A DNA stretch of 6,539 bases, taken from assembly GCA_017628595.1 (NCBI GenBank), contig JAGBYV010000360.1:1-6539 (forward strand), read 5' to 3'. A model generated the notes under the pieces. It saw only the letters and a program-made list of their open reading frames with translations. It did no database searches and was not told the origin of the DNA. This DNA comes from Alistipes sp. (GTDB taxonomy: Bacteria > Bacteroidota > Bacteroidia > Bacteroidales > Rikenellaceae). Shown here one piece after another: positions 1-6,535 of this stretch. The stretch's first letter is position 1; each line of letters opens with the position of its first letter. Made by a program: the position numbers and the translations under genes.

Positions 1-1
1 C

Positions 2-49
2 CCCATGTTGCTGGAGCTGAAGAAGGTCCTTGACATGGAATATGAATAG
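2..49 (+). CDS. C-terminal fragment of an unidentified upstream gene
   Basis: Of the three plus-strand frames entering the window, only this one stays open past base 33. It ends in TAG at 47-49 and encodes 15 residues ending LKKVLDMEYE, a charged, leucine-spaced tail that looks like a C-terminal helix. The start and nearly all of the protein lie outside the window, so no function can be given. It ends 30 bases before tyrS, in the same direction, and no hairpin terminator is visible in that A-rich gap. Co-transcription with tyrS is therefore plausible. The frame could be open by chance at this length, so the call is tentative. Confidence 0.45.
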   Translation, partial: PMLLELKKVLDMEYE

Positions 50-79
50 AAAATCAGATAAAAAGATAAAACTTAAGAG

Positions 80-1378
80 ATGGCAACAAAGAATTTTGTA
101 GAAGAACTCGAATGGCGCGGCATGATTCACACCATCATGCCCGGCGCAAAGGAACAGCTCGAAAAGGAGATGACAACGGCATATCTGGGTATCGACCCCA
201 CAGCCGACTCACTGCATATTGGTCACCTGGTAGGTGTTATGATTCTTAAGCACTTTCAGATGTGTGGCCACCGCCCCATCGCCCTTGTGGGTGGTGCTAC
301 GGGTATGATTGGCGACCCCAGCGGCAAGTCGCAGGAGCGCAACCTGCTGGATGAGGCTACACTGCGCCACAACCAGGAGGCTATCAAGGCTCAGCTGGCA
401 AAGCTGATTGACTTTGAGTCAGACGCCGAGAACCGTGCACTGCTGGTTAACAACTACGACTGGATGAAGGAGTTTTCATTCCTCGACTTCGCTCGTGACA
501 TCGGTAAGTGCATCACTGTAAACTATATGATGGCGAAGGACTCTGTGAAGAAGCGCTTTTCGGGTGAGGGTGACGGCATGTCATTTACCGAGTTCACCTA
601 TCAGCTTCTGCAGGGTTACGACTTCCTGCACCTCTATCAGACCATGAACTGTAAGGTTCAGTTGGGCGGTGCCGACCAGTGGGGCAACATCACCACAGGT
701 ACGGAGCTTATCCGCCGTAAGCTCGGCTCTGAGAATGAGGCATTTGCTATCACCTGCCCGCTGATTACCAAGGCTGACGGTACGAAGTTCGGCAAGACCG
801 AGAGCGGCAACGTATGGCTCTCACCCAAATATACCTCACCCTATAAGTTCTACCAGTTCTGGTTGAACGTGAGCGATGAGGATGCAAAGCGCTACATCAA
901 GATCTTCACCCTGCTCGACCGCGAGACCATCGAGTCTCTGATCGCTCGCCACGAGGAGGCACCCCACTTGCGCGAGTTGCAGAAGACTTTGGCAAAGGAG
1001 GTTACAACGATGATTCACTCTGCAGAGGAGTATGAGAAGGCTGTTGAGGCATCGCAGATCCTCTTCGGTGGTGCTACATCAGAGGCTTTGCACCGTTTGG
1101 ATGAGCAGACTCTGTTGCAGGTATTCGAGGGTGTTCCCCAGTTCACCATCAAGCGCGAGCAGTTGGGTTGCACGTTCGTGGATTTGTGCGCCGACCTTAC
1201 AAAGGTATTCCCCTCAAAGGGCGAGTGCCGCAAGATGATTCAGGGCGGTGGCGTATCTCTCAACAAGGAGAAGGTGGCAGATCCCATGCGCGAGGTTACC
1301 GAGGCTGACCTTATTGCCGACAAGTATATGATTGCACAGCGCGGCAAGAAGAACTATTACCTCATCATCGTTGAATAA
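80..1378 (+). CDS. tyrS: Tyrosyl-tRNA synthetase (TyrRS)
   Basis: This cytoplasmic class I aminoacyl-tRNA synthetase charges tRNA-Tyr with tyrosine using ATP. The 432-residue length is normal for the bacterial TyrS family. Visible signatures are the HIGH motif at residues 46-49, tyrosine-pocket residues around Y35 and in the YQLLQGYD segment (Y174, Q178, D181), the GGADQWGN segment at 196-203, and the KMSKS-type loop as KFGKT at 236-240. The C-terminal part, from about residue 365, reads as an S4 RNA-binding domain that grips the tRNA. The start is the ATG at 80; AAGAG lies directly against it, so there is no properly spaced Shine-Dalgarno, as is usual in Bacteroidota. No T-box leader is visible in the 30 bases upstream. 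folB follows after 7 bases and is probably in the same transcript. No key residue appears to be missing. Confidence 0.98.
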   Translation: MATKNFVEELEWRGMIHTIMPGAKEQLEKEMTTAYLGIDPTADSLHIGHLVGVMILKHFQMCGHRPIALVGGATGMIGDPSGKSQERNLLDEATLRHNQEAIKAQLAKLIDFESDAENRALLVNNYDWMKEFSFLDFARDIGKCITVNYMMAKDSVKKRFSGEGDGMSFTEFTYQLLQGYDFLHLYQTMNCKVQLGGADQWGNITTGTELIRRKLGSENEAFAITCPLITKADGTKFGKTESGNVWLSPKYTSPYKFYQFWLNVSDEDAKRYIKIFTLLDRETIESLIARHEEAPHLRELQKTLAKEVTTMIHSAEEYEKAVEASQILFGGATSEALHRLDEQTLLQVFEGVPQFTIKREQLGCTFVDLCADLTKVFPSKGECRKMIQGGGVSLNKEKVADPMREVTEADLIADKYMIAQRGKKNYYLIIVE

Positions 1379-1385
1379 TACCAGT

Positions 1386-1739
1386 ATGCTCTACACTATT
1401 CGCCTTGAGCAGATGGAGTTCCGAGCCTATCACGGCTGCTACGATCTGGAGCAGCAGGTGGGCAACCGCTTCATCGTAGAACTTACGATCACCACGCCCC
1501 TGGGCGCTGTGGCCGATGAGGATGCGGTGGAGAAGGCTGTGAACTATCTGACCGTATATGAGAAGGTGCGCGAGGTGATGCGCATCAAGTGTCGCACCAT
1601 TGAGTGCGTGGCACAGAACATCATCGCGGCAGTGCGCGAGCTCTACCCCGAGATCGTAGAGGTGGAGTGTATGGTGGCTAAGTTAGCCCCGCCACTCGGA
1701 GGCAAGGTAGGGCGTGTGAGTGTAACGCTGAAAGGATAA
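1386..1739 (+). CDS. folB: Dihydroneopterin aldolase (FolB)
   Basis: FolB converts 7,8-dihydroneopterin to 6-hydroxymethyl-7,8-dihydropterin and glycolaldehyde, a cytoplasmic step of folate synthesis. The 117 residues match the usual length of about 120. The family pattern is clear: YHGCYDLE at residues 15-22 with the pterin-binding Glu22, the VNYLTVYE segment with Tyr54, and the catalytic-type lysine at about 99 in the AKLAPPLGG tail. I chose the ATG at 1386 rather than the upstream in-frame ATG at 1332. The extra 18 residues of the longer version would lie inside the end of tyrS and do not resemble FolB, whereas MLYTIRLEQMEF is a typical beginning. The gene sits 7 bases after tyrS, with no Shine-Dalgarno, and ends two bases before a terminator hairpin. 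Other folate genes are not in the window. Confidence 0.95.
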   Translation: MLYTIRLEQMEFRAYHGCYDLEQQVGNRFIVELTITTPLGAVADEDAVEKAVNYLTVYEKVREVMRIKCRTIECVAQNIIAAVRELYPEIVEVECMVAKLAPPLGGKVGRVSVTLKG

Positions 1740-1741
1740 AG

Positions 1742-1781
1742 AAAAAGAGTAGTTCCGAAATGGACTACTCTTTTTTATTTT
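1742..1781. terminator. Bidirectional intrinsic terminator between folB and the HD gene
   Basis: The arms 1742-1753 (AAAAAGAGTAGT) and 1764-1775 (ACTACTCTTTTT) are perfect reverse complements over 12 bases. The core is GAGTAGT/ACTACTC, which on the plus-strand transcript can extend inward by a U-G and a C-G pair. On the plus strand the core is followed by TTTTTTATTTT (1771-1781). On the minus strand it is followed by TTTTTCTTTA. Each side therefore has the hairpin plus U-tract layout of a Rho-independent terminator. It starts two bases after the folB stop, and its right arm includes the last codons and the TAG stop of the convergent HD gene. Confidence 0.88.
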
Positions 1782-2403
1782 GCTCTTCTCTGAAAATCTT
1801 ATCAAAAATCTCTCGCAGGCGATCCCTGTCTGCAATTATCGTACGCAGCTGGGCAAGGCGCTCGGCATTATCATTCTCCTTACCCTCGATCCACAGACGC
1901 AGGTAACCACCCTCGGCATACTTCTCCTCCAGATGCTGCACGGAGCGACGCCAATGCCCTTCATAATCGAGTGCGGGGAAGTTGGCGATGCTGTACTGCA
2001 CCGTGCGACGCACAATCAGTTCGGGAATTATCAGACGGTCGGCTTCGGCCACGATGCGTCCATATATTGTGCGTGGAGCGTGCTCGGCCGAGGCACGATG
2101 ATCCTCCACCGCATCGGCCATAGTGGAGATCTGCTCCGGCGTGAACCAGCGTCGCAACATCTCATCCGCCATCACGATGCGCGACGAATCCCTGTGGTGC
2201 CACTCGCGGCCATAGCTCAGGCCCGTATCGTGGTACGCGGCCACGACATATACCATCTCCTCATCCACATCAAAGCCACGGGCAAGCTGTGCGCTGCGCT
2301 CGATGACCTGCCGTGCGTGATCGCGGCGGTGGCCACGATCGAAACCGTCATAGAGAGGAAGAATCTTCTGTTCGATATATGCTATTATCTCATTTCTTAT
2401 CAT
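1765..2403 (-). CDS. HD-domain metal-dependent phosphohydrolase, substrate unknown
   Basis: This is a 212-residue soluble protein of the HD superfamily, whose members are usually metal-dependent phosphohydrolases acting on nucleotides or other phosphate esters. The metal-binding set looks complete: His29 in the RGHRRDHARQVI segment, the His58-Asp59 doublet in AAYHDTGLS, His102 in VEDHRAS, and Asp122 in VAEADRL. The arrangement resembles small stand-alone HD proteins of the YedJ-like type, not the RelA/SpoT or dGTPase families. No signal peptide or membrane segment is seen, so a cytoplasmic location is expected. The C-terminus (about 175-212) is charged and helical. The start at 2403 is the only reasonable one, with a -7 box 21 bases upstream. 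The gene converges on folB through the shared terminator and diverges from the lipocalin gene. The catalytic fold is well supported; the substrate cannot be told from sequence. Confidence 0.88.
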   Translation of the reverse strand: MIRNEIIAYIEQKILPLYDGFDRGHRRDHARQVIERSAQLARGFDVDEEMVYVVAAYHDTGLSYGREWHHRDSSRIVMADEMLRRWFTPEQISTMADAVEDHRASAEHAPRTIYGRIVAEADRLIIPELIVRRTVQYSIANFPALDYEGHWRRSVQHLEEKYAEGGYLRLWIEGKENDNAERLAQLRTIIADRDRLREIFDKIFREEQNKKE

Positions 2404-2423
2404 AGTGCATGGTTTTTGCTGGG

Positions 2424-2431
2424 CAAAGATA
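2424..2431 (-). promoter_or_regulatory. Bacteroidota-type -7 promoter box for the HD gene
   Basis: Read on the minus strand, this is TATCTTTG, a full match to the TAnnTTTG -7 consensus of the Bacteroidota housekeeping sigma factor. It ends 20 bases before the HD start codon, so the leader would be only about a dozen bases. No clear TTTG -33 element sits at the expected 19-21 base spacing; the nearest T-runs fall at the wrong distance. The box lies in the 50-base divergent gap (2404-2453). I could not find a matching plus-strand box for the lipocalin gene in that gap. Confidence 0.5.
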
Positions 2432-2453
2432 TAGAGAATACTGAAAAGATGGT

Positions 2454-3017
2454 ATGAAAAATGATATGAAAGAAGAGATTATTTTATTACTGCACCGATT
2501 TAAATTCCGCACCATAGTTGTGTTACTGCTCCTGATGATGTTACTTGCCGCCTGCGTATATAATGCCGGGCGTGATTCGATCGACCGCACGACGGTCACG
2601 ATGCTGAAACTCGACTCGCTGATGGGTCGCTGGTATGAGATAGCGCGCTTCGACCACAATTTCGAGCGCGGGCTGAAAAAGGTTACGGCCGACTACCGTC
2701 TGCAGGACGACGGGAGCATCGAGGTAATAAATACCGGTATGCGGGGAGACAAGCCTCATCAGGCCATCGGCAAAGCCAAGGCCACAAATCAGCCTGGTCG
2801 TCTGCGAGTATCGTTCTTCTGGATCTTCTACTCCGATTACAATATACTGGAGATGGGTCCCAGCGGAGAATGGGCTCTGATAGGCAGTCGCTCGCCACGT
2901 TATCTGTGGATACTATCGCGCACACCCACCCTGCCCGATGCTACCATCAACCATATAATTGACGTAGCCGAACGCCGAGGCTATAACACCAAGAATCTTA
3001 TCTTTGATGAGCCTTAA
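2454..3017 (+). CDS. Blc-like lipocalin lipoprotein
   Basis: The protein has 187 residues and belongs to the bacterial lipocalin (Blc/apolipoprotein D-like) family, beta-barrel proteins that bind fatty acids or lysophospholipids at the cell envelope. A basic N-region (HRFKFR) and a long leucine-rich stretch lead to a lipobox LAAC at residues 31-34, so Cys34 should be lipidated after signal peptidase II cleavage. The lipocalin signature GRWYEIARFDHNFERG starts at Gly58-Arg59-Trp60. Further family landmarks are YRLQDDGSIEVINTG (81-95), the FFWIFYSDYNIL strand (121-132), YLWILSRTP (150-158), and the C-terminal helix near 162-175. The residues after Cys34 (VYNAGRDS) lack the acidic surface-export signal known from some Bacteroidota lipoproteins, so a periplasm-facing anchor is inferred. 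An ATG four codons later (2466) is an equally possible start and would shorten the long N-region. The 3' end overlaps the convergent neighbour by 20 bases. Confidence 0.93.
   Translation: MKNDMKEEIILLLHRFKFRTIVVLLLLMMLLAACVYNAGRDSIDRTTVTMLKLDSLMGRWYEIARFDHNFERGLKKVTADYRLQDDGSIEVINTGMRGDKPHQAIGKAKATNQPGRLRVSFFWIFYSDYNILEMGPSGEWALIGSRSPRYLWILSRTPTLPDATINHIIDVAERRGYNTKNLIFDEP
2998..3017. other. Tail-to-tail overlap of lipocalin and secreted-protein genes
   Basis: The lipocalin stop (TAA, 3015-3017) lies inside the last codons of the minus-strand gene, whose own stop (2998-3000 on the minus strand) lies inside the lipocalin's C-terminal codons. The two coding regions share 20 bases. No hairpin with a T-tract is visible here for either direction, so each transcript may run antisense into the other gene. 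Confidence 0.85.
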
Positions 3018-3858
3018 GACGCAGGCGGTAGATCACGTTGCGACGCACATCGCGTGGAGTATGGAACGAGAGATATAACCACTTGCCCCTAACGGCCACA
3101 CCCTCGGGCTCAAGGCCCAGATGCGAGAGGTCGATGGGTGCAAGTTTTCGGGCGGTGACAATGTCGGTCGTATGCAGGCGCGTAGGACGCGGCGGAATAC
3201 CCTCGGGAAGGAAGATATAACAGCCATGGATATGGCTGCCCTGTGGTATGGTGATCTCGCCAGCAGGCATTGAAACGATGGCATCCTCGGCTCGAAGGTG
3301 TACCTCGCCACGAGCATCCGAGTCGGCAAGTTTAGGAAGCGGGAAGGCCTTAAGCCAGCGCAGTGTGCCGATGGTGCAATAGAGGTATATGCGCTTTGTG
3401 CGGGCATCGACCGCCCAGTCGGCCGGGCCGGTGATCTCCTCGCCATCGTAGTAGATAGTCTGCACCAGACGCGAACCGGTAAGTGTAACATCATTCACGT
3501 AGCACGCTCTCTCTCCACGACACTCCGTAACGTAGAGAAGCGGGAAAGCAGATGTTGAAGAGTAGCGCTCGACACCGAACGAAGCGTTATTGCAGTGGCC
3601 GGTATTACCCTCCATGACATAGGTCGAGACAAACTCCCTACGACGCATATCAATTATGACGCACTGTCCCTTGTCGTGCATCGAGAAGCCATAGCGGCCA
3701 TGAATGGCAAAGCCCTGCGTTGCGCCTTGCACCTCGACATCGTCAGGTAGCAGTTCGGCAACATTGAGGAAAGGCTCCATATCTGCGAGCACGCTCTCCT
3801 GCGCACTCACCGCAAAGGCTGCCCAAAGCAATATCTGCAACAGAATCGTCCTTCTCAT
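2998..3858 (-). CDS. Secreted protein of unknown function, possibly propeller-like
   Basis: I do not recognise a named family. The 286-residue product begins with a Sec signal peptide: MRR, a hydrophobic stretch, then a likely signal peptidase I cut after VSA at residue 19. It should therefore be periplasmic or secreted. The mature part is rich in short beta-strands ending in turns. Several blocks alternate a recognition phrase with a value phrase: TQGFAIHGRYGFSMHDKGQCVIID (47-70, in two stretches), FPLLYVTEC (105-113), ADWAVDARTKRIYLY (146-160) and LEPEGVAVRGKWLYLSF (249-265). This resembles beta-propeller blades, but that is an inference. Other marks are GHCNNASFG (87-95) and six cysteines (66, 89, 113, 119, 161, 213), enough for disulfides in the periplasm. 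Its ATG overlaps the dxs stop by one base (TAATG), so it is probably translationally coupled to dxs. No membrane anchor, lipobox or C-terminal sorting domain is seen. Confidence 0.85.
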   Translation of the reverse strand: MRRTILLQILLWAAFAVSAQESVLADMEPFLNVAELLPDDVEVQGATQGFAIHGRYGFSMHDKGQCVIIDMRRREFVSTYVMEGNTGHCNNASFGVERYSSTSAFPLLYVTECRGERACYVNDVTLTGSRLVQTIYYDGEEITGPADWAVDARTKRIYLYCTIGTLRWLKAFPLPKLADSDARGEVHLRAEDAIVSMPAGEITIPQGSHIHGCYIFLPEGIPPRPTRLHTTDIVTARKLAPIDLSHLGLEPEGVAVRGKWLYLSFHTPRDVRRNVIYRLRLKAHQR

Positions 3859-3860
3859 TA
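3856..3860 (-). promoter_or_regulatory. TAATG stop-start overlap coupling dxs to the secreted-protein gene
   Basis: On the minus strand the dxs stop TAA (3860-3858) shares its last A with the start ATG (3858-3856) of the next gene. Such one-base overlaps usually mean that ribosomes finishing the first gene re-initiate on the second. There is no separate ribosome binding site or promoter motif that would make independent expression more likely. Confidence 0.75.
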
Positions 3861-5747
3861 CAACATCTCTCTAATTGCACGCTCCACACCATCCGCATCA
3901 TAGCCACACATGGCATACAATTCGGCCGGCGTACCATGCTCAACAAAGGTGTCGTTGATACCAAGTGTACGCACCTGCGGCTTATAGCCGTTATCGCTGA
4001 ACCACTTCACCACGGCCTCACCCACGCCACCGCGCAGAACACCGTCCTCAATGGTTATAATCTTCTTAAAGCGCTTGCCCACCTCGTGCAGGAGCGTCTC
4101 ATCCAGCGGCTTGACGAATCTCAGGTCGTAATGCGCCACCGTAGCTCGGCCCTCGGCCTCGATGCGCTGCAGCGCCTCTGAAGCAAAGTGTCCCATGGTG
4201 CCGATAGAGAGCAAAGCCACATCTTCACCATCGTGCAGCTTGCGTCCCCTGCCAACGGGAATAGCCTCAAAGGGCTCGCCACGCCACGCTGCACCCACAC
4301 CGCAACCACGCGGATAGCGGATAGCATATGGCGAAGGGGTATTGACTGCCGTATAGAGCATATTGCGAAGCTCCGACTCATCCATCGGTGCTGCCACAGT
4401 CATATTGGGCACACAGGCAAAGTAGGCCATATCGAAGACTCCATGATGTGTTGCGCCATCCTCGCCTACCAGACCGCCACGGTCGACACAGAAGGTGACG
4501 GGGAGATTTTGCAGTGCTACATCGTGAATAATATTGTCGTAAGCTCGCTGCATGAACGAGGAGTAGATATTGCATACGGGGTGCATGCCACCGGCAGCCA
4601 GACCAGCCGAGAAGGTTACGGCATGTCCCTCGGCAATGCCCACATCGAAGCATCGGTCGGGCATCTGCTGCATCATAATATTCAGTGAGCAACCCGACGG
4701 CATAGCGGGGGTAACGCCCACAATCTTCTCATCCGTGCGAGCCAGCTCCAGAAGCGTCTCTCCAAAGACATCCTGATAGCGTGCTGCCGAGGTAGGTGAC
4801 GGGATACGCTCACCCGTCTCGGGGTTGAAACGACCCGGAGCGTGCCATACAGCCTGATTATCCTCGGCGGGGGTGTAGCCCTTACCCTTGGTGGTGATGA
4901 TATGCAGCAACTTGGGCTCGTTGATATCCTTCAATGCGCGAAGCATACGCACCAGTTCCTTCACATCATGGCCATCCAACTGACCGAAGTATCTGAAATT
5001 CAAGCTCTCAAAGAGGTTGCTATTCTGCAGCATGCCCTGCTTGATGGCATTGCCAACCTTCTGGCAGAAACGCAGCACAGGAGGCACATGCGCCAGAATA
5101 CGCCACAATCCTCGCTTGAAACCATTGTAAAAACGCGACGTGGACATACGCGCCAGATAGCTATCCAGTGCGCCCGTAGCCTCATCAATGGCCATCTCAT
5201 TATCGTTGAAGATCACAAGCAGCTTACCCTTCTTCTTCTCGCCGGCATTGTTAAGCCCCTCAAATGCCAGACCTCCCGTCATAGCGCCATCACCAATGAC
5301 GGCTACAACATGGTTGTCAATACCCTGCAACTCGGCTGCCTTAGCAAGGCCATATGCCGCCGAAATGGAGGTTGATGAGTGACCCGCACCGAACGAGTCA
5401 TACTCACTCTCGGCCATGCGCGGGAAACCGCTGATACCGCCCATCTTACGATTTGTGGGGAAGAGATCGCGACGTTCAGTGATGATCTTATGCGCATAAG
5501 CCTGATGGCCTACATCCCACACCAGCTTATCGTAGGGTGTATCGTAAACATAGTGCAGAGCAACCGTTAACTCGACTGTACCGAGGCTTGATGCCAGGTG
5601 GCCAGGGTTCTTCGAACACTCCTCGATGATGTACTGGCGCAACTCGCGACAATACTGCGGCAACTGCTCAAGGCCCAGACGCTTCAGGTCGGCAGGTGAA
5701 TTAACCTTGTATAATAGATCGTATTCTATATGTTCCATATCCAACAT
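3858..5747 (-). CDS. dxs: 1-deoxy-D-xylulose-5-phosphate synthase (DXS)
   Basis: DXS joins pyruvate and glyceraldehyde 3-phosphate to give DXP with loss of CO2. This is the first and often rate-setting step of the MEP route to isoprenoids such as quinone tails and undecaprenyl carriers, and DXP can also feed thiamine and PLP synthesis. The 629 residues match the usual 620-640. Visible features are the active-site His50 in the PGHLASSLGTVE segment, DVGHQAYAHKI (78-88), the thiamine diphosphate motif GDG at 152-154 closing with N181-D-N183, the catalytic Glu373 in GIAEGHAVTF, substrate-side residues in MQRAYD (Arg401) and GEDGATHHG (430-436), and RYPRG with Arg480. The C-terminal transketolase-like domain is complete. 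An ATG at codon 4 is an alternative start; an AGAAG run lies just before the first ATG. It follows the radical SAM gene by 17 bases and overlaps the next gene by one base. Confidence 0.98.
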   Translation of the reverse strand: MLDMEHIEYDLLYKVNSPADLKRLGLEQLPQYCRELRQYIIEECSKNPGHLASSLGTVELTVALHYVYDTPYDKLVWDVGHQAYAHKIITERRDLFPTNRKMGGISGFPRMAESEYDSFGAGHSSTSISAAYGLAKAAELQGIDNHVVAVIGDGAMTGGLAFEGLNNAGEKKKGKLLVIFNDNEMAIDEATGALDSYLARMSTSRFYNGFKRGLWRILAHVPPVLRFCQKVGNAIKQGMLQNSNLFESLNFRYFGQLDGHDVKELVRMLRALKDINEPKLLHIITTKGKGYTPAEDNQAVWHAPGRFNPETGERIPSPTSAARYQDVFGETLLELARTDEKIVGVTPAMPSGCSLNIMMQQMPDRCFDVGIAEGHAVTFSAGLAAGGMHPVCNIYSSFMQRAYDNIIHDVALQNLPVTFCVDRGGLVGEDGATHHGVFDMAYFACVPNMTVAAPMDESELRNMLYTAVNTPSPYAIRYPRGCGVGAAWRGEPFEAIPVGRGRKLHDGEDVALLSIGTMGHFASEALQRIEAEGRATVAHYDLRFVKPLDETLLHEVGKRFKKIITIEDGVLRGGVGEAVVKWFSDNGYKPQVRTLGINDTFVEHGTPAELYAMCGYDADGVERAIREML

Positions 5748-5764
5748 TTTTCTTCTTTGTAAAT

Positions 5765-6535
5765 CTATGCCACCGAGCAGGGTATGCCCATAGCCTCAAC
5801 ACGTGCAGCGATTGCGAGAAGATCCTCACGCGAAACCTTTTCCAAAGTCTTGCAGGGGGTATCTCTGTCGAGCGAATAGACCATCACCTGACGCGGAGCT
5901 ATCTGCTCAACAAGACGCAGCCACGCCACAACCTCCTCCTCGCTGGTATTGTCCACCCTACAGCCCTCATACTCGCCACGCAGGAACATCGTCTGCAAGA
6001 TGAGATCACCCTCGAAGAGTTTCAGCAGCTCGACAGTGCGCTCGACGGTGTATGATCCCTGCGGTTTGTTGACCAGCTGCACGGTGCTGTCGAAAGCCGA
6101 GTCGAGTTTCAGGATATTGTTATCCACACGATGCAGAGCCCGACGAACCGACTCACGATGAATCTGCGTAGCATTGCTCAGCACCGATACTTTAGCCGAG
6201 GGACACAACTCATCGCGCAAAGCGATAGTATCGTCGATAACACCCTCAAAGTCGGGGTGCATCGTAGGCTCGCCATTGCCGGCAAAGGTGATCACATCGG
6301 GCGGAGTACCATCGCCGACCATCTGCGAGAGCACCTCGCGCAACATATTTCTCCCATCCTCTCGCGAATTAAAACGGCGGGGACCCACATGCTCATCGTT
6401 CCAGCCACACTCGCAGTAGATGCAGTCGAAACTGCAGAGCTTCGACTCCACGGGCAGCAGATTCACTCCCAGCGAGAGCCCAAGACGACGCGAATGGATG
6501 GGGCCAAAGATTATATCACTATACAGAGCGGTCAT
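5765..6535 (-). CDS. Radical SAM protein of unknown substrate
   Basis: The 256-residue protein carries the radical SAM cluster motif CX3CX2C at Cys34, Cys38 and Cys41 (CSFDCIYC), which holds a 4Fe-4S cluster that cleaves S-adenosylmethionine. A GNGEP segment at 86-90 is the usual SAM-binding GGE-type motif, and VLSNAT (118-123) and ILKLDSA (140-146) fit the later strands of the partial TIM barrel. The start MTALYSDIIFGPIHSRRLG resembles the COG0731-like group of short radical SAM proteins. The C-terminal part (about 205-256) has no extra cysteine cluster, so no SPASM or auxiliary-cluster domain is apparent; Cys43 lies next to the main motif. The ATG at 6535 is four bases from the window edge and the preceding codon is open, so the start is likely but not proven. 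It leads the run into dxs with a 17-base gap. The substrate is unknown. Confidence 0.9.
   Translation of the reverse strand: MTALYSDIIFGPIHSRRLGLSLGVNLLPVESKLCSFDCIYCECGWNDEHVGPRRFNSREDGRNMLREVLSQMVGDGTPPDVITFAGNGEPTMHPDFEGVIDDTIALRDELCPSAKVSVLSNATQIHRESVRRALHRVDNNILKLDSAFDSTVQLVNKPQGSYTVERTVELLKLFEGDLILQTMFLRGEYEGCRVDNTSEEEVVAWLRLVEQIAPRQVMVYSLDRDTPCKTLEKVSREDLLAIAARVEAMGIPCSVA

Noticed and set aside
50..79. A possible promoter or terminator in the A-rich gap before tyrS.
   Set aside because: It contains repeated GATAAAA-like runs but no TAnnTTTG box, no TTTG and no inverted repeat.
1332..1385. A longer folB beginning at the ATG inside tyrS.
   Set aside because: The 18 added residues are a frame-shifted reading of the TyrRS C-terminus and match nothing in FolB. 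The ATG at 1386 gives the normal length and N-terminus.
2415..2446. A plus-strand promoter for the lipocalin built from TTTG at 2415-2418 and TACTGAAA at 2439-2446.
   Set aside because: The spacing is right, but the second half matches only the TA of TAnnTTTG, and it would leave almost no leader. Too weak to annotate.
1780..2457. A 225-codon plus-strand open frame covering the whole HD gene and ending in an ATGA overlap with the lipocalin start, which looks like an operon partner.
   Set aside because: It starts at TTG, its translation resembles no family and is rich in unlikely His/Leu/Ile runs, and the opposite strand carries an intact set of HD motifs. It is an antisense shadow; the ATGA contact is chance.
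4188..5375. Long plus-strand open frames of 166 and 177 codons opposite dxs.
   Set aside because: The minus strand encodes a complete DXS with every catalytic motif. The plus-strand translations show no domain pattern and follow from GC-biased codon use.
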